A stretch of DNA of 42,800 bases, taken from positions 1 through 42,800 of the forward strand of contig JAUDYN010000019.1 of NCBI GenBank assembly GCA_030407005.1, in the 5' to 3' direction. This stretch comes from Desarmillaria ectypa (Eukaryota > Basidiomycota > Agaricomycetes > Agaricales > Physalacriaceae). The notes beneath the pieces were generated by a model. That model had not been told where the DNA came from. It saw only the letters and a program-made list of their open reading frames with translations, and did no database searches. A program made the translations under genes and the position numbers. Within the stretch, counting starts at the first letter, position 1. Each line of letters opens with the position of its first letter. Positions 33,724 through 42,800 of the stretch are shown one piece after another.

Positions 33724-36700
33724 AGAAGGCACTGAATGTAGAAGTGGAGGGTGTGCTCATGCAACAGTATCGCGCCAGATGACCACCTTGTCAATGTTTG
33801 ACCTTCACGCAGGGAAGCGTCGCGCCTACTTCGGTGGCGCTGTGGTTGGGAGGAAAAGAAGTGAGATTACGTAATCTCGGCGTTCTGCTTGGGCCATCGA
33901 GCCACAACCAGATCGGGCTGGATTTCATTCTTGCTAGCATTTTAGCACTTTACTCAATCTTTCGGAGGAGTAATGCTTAATATCCGACCGTAAGTCCTCG
34001 TATCAATGGGGTTTGTCAAATGTACCCCACGTTGGCTGGGATCAGACTGATGACTCCTGGCGAGTCACCTTGCCTAAGAAACCCATTTCCTCGTACGACC
34101 AGATCTAGTGGGTTCTCTCGCTGCTTTCCGTGTAATAGATCGCTGAGGGCATCCTGCTTTTCACCATACGGACGTTCACGAATTTAGACCATCCTAACAC
34201 CATCCATCGGGCATGTACGGAGGTATACCACCGGTACACTCCCTCCCGGCGTGAGGATTCAGACGCGACAGTCGGAACTATTTGATCTATGAGTATATTA
34301 ACACTTTGAAATCTAGTCAGATACTATATCCGAGATGAATTCATTGCCTCGGGTCTCATGAGGCACTATAGACCCGGCATATATTTTTCTCCAAACTGAT
34401 CCAAAGACCGATACGTCGCTTCCAGCCTTTGTGAGTGTTATCGATGATGACCTTGGCAAAACCACGACATTCATTTTTTGATCTAATGTACTGACACTCC
34501 CACGATATAAGGAAGACCTTCCGTGGGCACGTCTCAGGCTCATGTCATTCTGAGGCTGCATCTCCCGCGACGCTTCACCCAGCCAATAATAAATCCTTCT
34601 GCCGGTGATAACAGCCCTATCTTCATTCCTGCTTCAACACTACAGATGCGCCTTCCACGTGAAAGAAAGACTACGACAAATCAAAACTCTACATATTGGT
34701 GTACACTGCGAACCAACATCAGGAGATGTGACGAAGAGTGCTTCTAGTACAAATACCAATGACGATGAGAGCTGGGATCCACGCATTGCTCAGACCTCCT
34801 TTCTGGACCCTCCTCTATTGGCTTGTTGAAGTTGAAATGTTGAAAGGCTATTCGGTGCCTCAGAATGAAACATCATCTCTTTAGCTCCGATACATCTCAC
34901 AACGTTCCCCGATTTCACCTCGATTATACCTACCCAGTCCATTCATGCGGATAGTGTGATAGGAAGCACTCGGTAGGCTCTGAAGCCTTCTCTCTTGAAG
35001 GCCTAAAGCTTCCACCGGCTAGCTTTTATGGTCGTGCAAGAATACGATGTTTTGTGGCTCTGACCGCGGCTCATGCCGGGGCTCAAAGTTCAAGGCGTGG
35101 GGCGACATGTCTTTGAATGGGTATCAATGGCCGTTAGAAGAAAGACATGCATATGATCTGCGGGAAACAACGTGAAGTCTTCATCGAGCTCTCCAACGAT
35201 CCTTCCTTCGGAGAAGTCTTGCAGTACCTACATTGTCACTCCAGACTAATCTGGGGTACGTTACATTAAAAACACCGTCCGTTGCGGCTTTTTCGAGGGC
35301 AATCAGTCCTCATCGTTGAAATAACTGGCCTCGTCACATTGCCGTTCTGTGGGACTCACTCGTGAGTGGCCGCCGGTTCCATAGTCATTGACATTGGTGC
35401 TTCCTCGGTGTTCCAGCTTCTCGTTCCCTATTTGATAAATCCATAATGTTTCCACGTCTTACTCGCCACCACTGGCAGGGGTCCCGGCAGTTTTTGATCG
35501 GCCAGCGGCTCCATGAAATTGTGGTTGGCCACTGGCCCGATACAGCCTCAGGCTTTCGGGAGACGATTGGCTCAACATGACTTTGTTTTTACCCCGTTTC
35601 TCACCAACACTTTCGGGATGGGTCAATCGGTATTCCCTTCGATGAGTGCTTGGACGAGTGACCATCAATATTATTACCGGCAATGGAACACTTGACTTGA
35701 TGAACTCGGTACATGTGCTCTCTGCCTCACCTTCAATGTCCCTGTAACGGGATCCAACAGGACCCAACTCGTGTCGTAGGTCTGGAATGGGGCGCCATTG
35801 ACATCCGTGTCTCATGCGTTACATGAAATGACCACAGTCAGAGCCTAAGCATGGGGTCCAGGAAAATATTGTCTGTGTCATCCATTCAAGGGGATTTTGG
35901 ATAAAGTCGATCCTTGTTTTCTCCCTTCGTGAATTCTCTTTTCTGATGTCCACGCGTATACTGATTAATCCCTCAGTGCTCAGTCTCCATGAGGCCATTG
36001 CAACTGAATGGTTTCCGGACAGCTCGTGCTGGACAACACGCTATGTATTATAATCAAGGCGTATTCCGCCGGGATGACCTCGACGCGAGAGAGCAAGAGT
36101 CAAGACGAAGTAGACTTCTTTGCGTGACTCTACACCCCTTCTCTCCTTCCTTCGTTCACATCAGCCCTGTTAGAGAACATACGTGGCGTACGGTCCAATG
36201 CGGTCCAATGCGGCAAAGTATCGCAATTACTTCCGCGCCTGTTGACGGAAATTAGATGAAAGCAGCAATATAATACTAGACCCAGTCCTCGTGCAACCAG
36301 TATTAATTACAGTGTTAACATTGCCTTGCAACCTCGATGTCTAGTTGGCCAATAATTCGTTAACAACGTTTTTGATTTAAAGTTTGGAAGAGAGAGGAAC
36401 AAGCGAACTCCAATTGGCAGATGGTCCGAGTTGATGTCAGTGGACCAACACGTTACACGATCTAATATTTCTGCCAGGGCTTCCCTACCCCAATGCCCCA
36501 AAGGACTGATAGGCTGCTATATATTCATGGCCCAAGTCGAATCGTCTACAACGGCTTTGACGCGCGATATCTTACATGGCCTCTGGAAAAGGTTTGATAG
36601 TTGGTGGCACTGTAGAACCCCATCCTCCGACAACCCCCGTCTAACGCCACGCATGGGCGTCTGGGACTCCGGATTGGCGAACTGCGGGGGACTCCTTGTC

Positions 36701-37527
36701 ACCGCATTTCGGCGTGAGTAAAAAGCACAAAAAGTATAGATGACTTCCATGTGAGTCGACTGAGAAACGAGTCTAGGGATACTTGCCCTTCGGGGACCCT
36801 AGGCATTAACCAGCAAGCACATCACAACGGTCCGGTAACATGCATTCGCAGACAGATTGTAGACACCGATGCTCGAGGCGCCAACACACTCACGGCGGGA
36901 CAGGTGTATATATCAGCTGCTAACCAAGGATCTCCGCTCTTCCTCATATTATATCACGGTGCGAACATCAGGCTGCCAATATTTATTGTCATTTATGACC
37001 GTATTGATTTAGATCCGGAGCGCAGTGCGCACACATGGAATAACGAGGATATGGAAGCAGAAATAAGTCCCGCTAGTTACGGCCAATATACATAACATTT
37101 TAGTAAATCTTCACTGATCGGTATACCTAGCTAAGTGTAGCATTGCCGGGGCGGGAAGACCAACGCCACGCCACGTGACAAGCACGCAGAGGCTAACTGC
37201 CGCTGGACTTGAATGTTCTCTCCATGTAGTGAGAAGATTGATACGAGTTAGTATTGCCACAGTCTGACCTGCCTAAGAATATATTGGCCAAATAGGGCTC
37301 AAGGCTTGGGAGGCATACTGGTTTACAATGAGGAATACTGCGTTCTCAGCACCGTGGACATGTTACTGATCTGCCCAAGGCATAAGCGCAAGAAAAAGAA
37401 ACATTCAAGCTAGCAATTAATATTGCTAAGACGCAGCAAAAGCAGACAAGCGAGTGGACACAAGAGACAAATATATTTAATATACAAATACGATAGCGAG
37501 AAGGAATACAACATTGCTGGGAAAGAA
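33724..37527. other. 3.8-kb gene-poor region
   Basis: No intact gene was recognised. Frames of 60-118 codons occur on both strands (for example 35459-35815 minus, 36751-37095 plus) without convincing motifs. Apart from the possible LINE relic at 36307-36501 and a doubled 10-bp unit at 36191-36210, I see nothing definable. It looks like decayed sequence between NUP85 and histone pair B. Confidence 0.45.
36307..36501 (-). mobile_element. Possible relic of a non-LTR retrotransposon endonuclease
   Basis: The translated frame contains REALAEILDRVTCWSTDI followed by NSDHLPIGVRL. The 'SDHLPI' block resembles the end of the AP-endonuclease domain of LINE/Tad-type ORF2 proteins, where a Ser-Asp-His motif is conserved. 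No reverse-transcriptase motifs were recognised nearby, so this would be a short fragment only. Confidence 0.3.
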
Positions 37528-38012
<485 letters not shown>

Positions 38013-38354
38013 TTCGATAAAGTTGTGTAGTGGATAAAGTTAACAAAGTAAAGGTAGCCACTTGGAGAGGCTTCGTTAATTGATGGGAGGTGGTGTTGGT
38101 GGTAAAGGTGAGAGTAACTGAATGAGTTGCCTCTCAAAAGGCGACAGTCCTTATGTAGGTCCGACAGGTGGCTGTGCTTATTCCTTGTTTTGTTGATTTA
38201 GGATATCGCGGCCCATCACGTGGATAGACGCGTCGTGTTTGTATATAATGCTGGGTCCAAACGAGGAACAACCTTAACTTGAATCCGCTACCAGTAGCAT
38301 TACTTATCATCCCTCATCGCCATTACCTTTTCGACTCGCCTTTTACTATTCGTG
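38013..38354. promoter_or_regulatory. Divergent H3-H4 promoter, copy B
   Basis: Mirror copy of 23973-24314, including the TATATAA-type site (about 38242-38248), here on the plus strand upstream of H3 copy B. Confidence 0.7.
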
Positions 38355-38942
<588 letters not shown>

Positions 38943-38943
38943 A

Positions 38944-40062
38944 AGTCGAAAGTCAACGTTTTCTTTCTCGTTTTGTTCATTATCACTGTATTTGTACTTG
39001 TAGCCTTTCACTTTACTCCCTATCATCCTTGCGCTTACGTCGTTTATAATAAAACCATCGTCTTCTGATGTTTTATTCATTCGTATCAGGTCAGCGTTCT
39101 CATTTTCTGTTTGGTATCCTTCCGCGGTAAACTCAGGACCGTCATGATGTGTGTTCCGATACTAGTTCGAATACATTGTCTTCTACACCATGGCGATCTT
39201 GATTGTTGTCTCTCCGATCAGTGGTAGTGTGTTGATGATCTCCTTTAGCCCTTTTCCAATGCTAGGGTGTTTCCAATGTTCTTTATTCATTAATGGCAAG
39301 AGCTTGTTTCCGAGTTTTTAGGTTAGTTGCCCCGCTTTCCTAGTTGAATTCGAATACGAGACTTGATTCAGCAGTGTAACACCAACAGATGGAGTCCAAG
39401 TGTGAAGGATATCAGTGGCATTGCCTTCATCCCGAGGATGGACGGATCTTTGCAGGCGTCAATCAGTCTTCCACTCCTACCGTAAAACCACACTCACTCT
39501 GACTGCACTGGAACTGCCGAAGCGGAGAGAGACTGGGAGAATATAGCTAGTGTGAAAGCGGTAGCTACGCCAGAGACCATACATACAATTCACGGTTTAT
39601 GGTGTCGTCACGGCTTGTCAAAGATGCTTGTCCATTTCAACCCCAGTAGTGACCAGCACCTGGAGGGAAGTGTGCGTGTGATGATGAGCAGGCAGCTTGG
39701 GAAATAGTTGCGTGAACAGTGAGCGAATTGAATATAAGCCGCCTTGGTACCATGGTAACACAGCATCTGCAGTTGCTCTACTTCAGGAGGAGCAAAAGGT
39801 TATGGGCGATACATTGCGATTAAGTTAACAATGATGTGCGTGTATCAAATGGATTCGTGGACCACGAACGTAGGTCGGAAGTTACAGCGATCATTGCCCT
39901 CCCGTTTCTTTCAACGATGGAACGGCCTGAGATGAGCTTTCCTAAACTCATATCGGATTAGATTCACGATAAGGATGCTTGCGGTAGATCCAGACTCAGC
40001 CAGTCTAGTGACGTGTTGCTCAGAGAAGAAAAACTATGATTGACAGAAGTATAGCAAAAGTT
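38944..40062. other. 1.1-kb intergenic region
   Basis: H3 copy B 3' flank with an AATAAAA-like signal near 39046-39053, then sequence without a supported gene up to the DUF6593-like stop codon. Confidence 0.45.
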
Positions 40063-40820
40063 CTAGATCCAAGAGGTATCGGAAAAATGGATATCGCTTT
40101 TGAACCTCTGATACAACTTGAAGTTGAATAGGTTCTTCATATTTGTATCAACACGTGGACATAGCCTCTGCTGTTCAATGAGGAGAACCGACATAAGAAT
40201 GTCGTCGAAGAACGCTTGCCCCGCAGGCATAATTTCCAGCGTGTAGAGTTCGGGAGGCGTGTTGGCCTTGCGGAGCTTGTTGCTTGGATTGAATCTAGCG
40301 TACACGGCGTTGTAATTATTCACAGTATGACTGTATTTTTTCAGCACATAGAATCTTATAGGTATGTAGCGAACGGCTCACAATGCGGGGCGTGACTTCA
40401 CAATTCCATGCGAGCTTATGCTTTGGACCGGTCCAATTCCACCTGCCCTGATGCAAAGACTAAGTCCATGTCAAAAGAATTTTCGATAAGGAAACTCACT
40501 TGGGCGCTGCCTCGTTTGGACAATCTCGTTGAACGGAGAGTTTCAACACCCCCCATGTAAACCGTCGCATTGTTATAAGAGATCCCTGTTCTAGTACACA
40601 TGTCAGGCAAGAGCTTGCTTTACATTCGGGAGAATACGACTGACTCAAACTCGCTTACATACGGCCCATCCTCAGTTGGACCGCGATGGATGATGGTTGT
40701 GTGCGACACGGGGTTGTTTACGGAGATGTGATACAGCGGACGCGAGTCGGGAGATTCTGGCGGAGGAATGAGGATTAAAGAGTTGGAAGACAATTTTGAA
40801 AATGAGTAGGTGACTGGTAT
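40063..40820 (-). CDS. DUF6593-like protein (basidiomycete hypothetical)
   Basis: The pieces match the layout I associate with the basidiomycete DUF6593 family. An N-terminal strand-rich part contains SNSLILIPPPESPDSRPLYH, then ATVYMGGVETLRST. A tryptophan-rich middle reads WNWTGPKHKLAWNCEVTPRI. A C-terminal block has VYARFNPSNKLRKANTPPEL, then YTLEIMPAG and FFDDILMSVLLIEQQRL. The function of the family is unknown to me. Likely exons are about 40820-40660, 40611-40502, 40447-40383 and 40350-40063. I could not find an in-frame ATG at the 5' end, and the last junction does not keep frame with a standard intron, so there is either an unseen exon or a lesion. The 5' end overlaps an open frame on the other strand that I reject. 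Confidence 0.5.
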
Positions 40821-41410
40821 AGCGGGCAATCTGACTGTGTTATACCTGTGGTCTGTTTTATATAAGGCGGAAGAGATTCTGTTCAGCTACATACGCTGGT
40901 GGTACGCCAAATGGTATAAGGACGATGGTACTTCCTCTTCGCTCGGAACTATTGAGGAAGGATCCGAAAAAGGACAATGTTATTCCCTTGCGCTATATCC
41001 ATTCTACTTCGTGGAAGTGGTTAGCTTATGCAAGAAGCGCTCCGTGAGTTGTGTGTCGGTGATAACGATCAAGGGAAGAAGCATTCACTTACTACCGTCG
41101 CCTTCACCTGATATGAGCTCGGATAGCCCTGCGGCACTTCTACGGGAGATGATGATGTATCATGTAATAAGCCAGCAGTGCCTTCAATTGAGACCCACAT
41201 ATCCCAAAATGATGGATTGCCGGGATGATGAATTGTGGGATGCAAAAAGTCGGCCCGATCTTCAGGGACTATATCGGACCTCACATCCGGTCACGCTGGT
41301 GTCACCGTCACGGCAGTCGAGGTTCCAATTTCCCCCCCTCCTTCTGTTCCCCCGTGTACTACGCACAGCAAGTCTGAGATCCGTTGACCCTGCCCCTCAG
41401 TATCACGAAA
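40821..41410. other. Upstream region of the Sds3-like gene
   Basis: About 590 bp. An open frame crosses this region on the plus strand without family motifs. A small first exon of the DUF6593-like gene on the minus strand may hide here. Confidence 0.4.
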
Positions 41411-42494
41411 ATGAGCCTGGCCTACCAACATCATCCACACAACGCCATTGCGGGGCCGTCCAGGAGCCATGGTGAGCCATTAGACCACTGGACCAAGCCT
41501 AACAAATGTTCATCAAGGCGTGGCATTATAGGAACGACCATGGATGAAGTCAAGCGGGAAAAGAAGAGGAAGGAAATTTCTGGGAAGCTTAACAGAGAGA
41601 TGAACGACAGAGAGACGAGTAAGTCTTTCGGTCACCCTCCGTTCACACTGCTCATTATCTTAGTGGGAGACACTACAGTGAAACAATATCCGTACTGCAC
41701 CAGACGTCCGTGACACTTTCCACTAGGCCAGACACTTTGCCTCTGTACAATCTGAAGCTCCTGCCATTCACATTCGAACGCTCAGCTAAGCTGGTTCAAC
41801 TTGAGTACGAAGAACGATATGCCTTGGAGTGTGCACAGACCGCATATGACGAAGAGCGTGAAAAAGTCGAGATTGAATGGAAGAAAGGACATGATAGAGT
41901 CAGAGAGAGGCTAATGGAGAGCATAGAAGAGCGAAGACGCCGGGCTCGAGAAGACAAGGAAGGAGAAGGAGCTGTTGCAGGTAAGACGGCCAAGAAACGC
42001 GTTTCTTAGAGTGCTGACGCCTTCCAGATGGCACCCTTGACTCTCAGTCCCGTCCCCATATAACTCGGAAATTGCGGAATAAAATGGGCACGTCTCCGCC
42101 ACCTACTCCTCTGGGAGCTCCTGCTTCCACGCCCAACGGTGTCGGTACTATCAGTGGATTGCCCATTACAACCGGTCCATTACTCAACCCGCACTCGCTC
42201 AATGTCGATGAGCTACCGTCCCCCTTCCCTCTGCCATTGACCTCTACCACCATACCTACTGGGCCCAACGGAGCCAATACCGCAACAGGCACTGGTGCAG
42301 GCGGAGGAGGACGACGCAGGCCCAAAGGTTGCGGAACGCATCAGAGCCAAGCCATTGGGGGGCTAGGCAAGAGCCTGGCCATGCTCTCTGGGTGTAAGGA
42401 ACAGGAAATCGAAAGTGATTTGGGCGAAATCCGGAGAGGAAACAAGCGGCGGCGCGTAACCATTGGTACAGGGCTGGGAAAGACCACCCTATAA
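41411..42494 (+). CDS. SDS3: Sds3-like subunit of the Sin3/Rpd3 histone deacetylase complex
   Basis: Sds3-family proteins hold the Sin3-Rpd3 deacetylase complex together in the nucleus. The sequence shows a charged helical region (VKREKKRKEISGKLNREMND), then YNLKLLPFTFERSAKLVQLE, EERYALECAQTAYDEEREKV and a long Arg/Glu helix. A Pro/Thr/Gly-rich tail opens with RPHITRKLRNKMGTSPPPTP, and a basic end contains RRGNKRRRVTIG. Exons are 41411 to about 41622, 41664-41980 and 42028-42494. The strongest donor (GTAAGT at 41619) would put exon 2 out of frame; a weaker GT four bases later (41623) keeps it and gives 331 aa. An intron-like stretch at 41473-41529 (multiple of three) may also be removed. The family call comes from the helical core. 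Confidence 0.7.
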
Positions 42495-42800
42495 CAGTAT
42501 GCATCTGTAGTTGTAGTAATTATGTTGGTTAGGTGCGTGCGTTCCTTTCCGGTATTCTGTTGCGCCGCTGATTTGTCGAGATAGATGTTATATGATAACC
42601 TTGTTATTGGGTCATTACAGTGTCACTTGGATTTCACTTTTTTTTCCCGAAGAGCCGGATTTTGCTTCGTTGACTTACATGTCACACGATCTCTCCGATC
42701 AAACGACGCCGATCGCATTCGCGTCTACCAACCGTACTTCCGACCATCAGAAACACTCAAACCAATGTGTGCGATGCCCATCGGTCCTTTATATGATTTT
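42495..42800. other. 3' flank to window end
   Basis: About 300 bp without a coding signal; probably the Sds3-like 3' UTR followed by intergenic sequence. Confidence 0.5.

Noticed and set aside
36191..36210. Tandem 10-bp unit CGGTCCAATG twice
   Set aside because: Only two copies in non-coding sequence; likely chance or simple slippage.
40810..41475. 221-codon plus-strand frame before the Sds3-like gene
   Set aside because: Runs into the Sds3-like first exon in another frame and antisense to the DUF6593-like gene; no family motif.

Overview
The window is eukaryotic DNA from a filamentous basidiomycete, most likely a mushroom-forming Agaricomycete. Genes are split by many GT-AG introns of about 45-60 nt, intergenic distances are short, and the gene set is fungal: Nnf1, Dsc1/Tul1, Pcp1, Nup85, Sds3, an F-BAR/RhoGAP protein, a GPI-type aspartic protease and a DUF6593-like protein. 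I saw no tRNA, rRNA or CRISPR array.

Layout, left to right. (1) 1-2836 is decaying: a calpain-like protease gene with frameshifts, then a broken copy of a hypothetical-protein family. (2) 3280-9169 holds NNF1 (kinetochore), divergent from DSC1 (membrane RING E3 ligase), then a coiled-coil protein I do not recognise. (3) 9463-16460 is built on a 2,071-bp inverted repeat whose two arms I could not tell apart. Each arm carries a complete gene for a small secreted protein made of NDGT-type repeats. The right arm lies between the 3' ends of two convergent METTL21-type methyltransferase genes. The left arm is a flipped copy that carries only the tail ends of both. (4) 17556-22514 holds a mitochondrial rhomboid protease, a strongly diverged H3-type histone locus and a secreted aspartic protease. 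(5) 23384-38943 is bounded by a second inverted repeat of 1,409 bp, made of two divergent H3-H4 histone gene pairs; identity stops almost exactly at the H3 and H4 stop codons. Between the pairs lie an F-box protein, an Rgd1-like F-BAR/RhoGAP, NUP85 and about 3.8 kb of gene-poor sequence with a possible LINE relic. (6) 40063-42494 holds a DUF6593-like gene and an Sds3-like gene.

The recognised genes are mostly housekeeping and do not form one pathway, although chromatin and chromosome functions recur (Nnf1, two H3-H4 pairs, an H3 variant, Sds3). The most unusual content is structural: two large inverted repeats whose recombination would flip the intervening DNA without breaking any protein, an apparent gene-conversion tract over a histone pair, an H3-like gene with altered loop and tail, and a duplicated repeat-built secreted protein. 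All readings are by eye; exon borders were chosen so that frames close and family motifs are kept.
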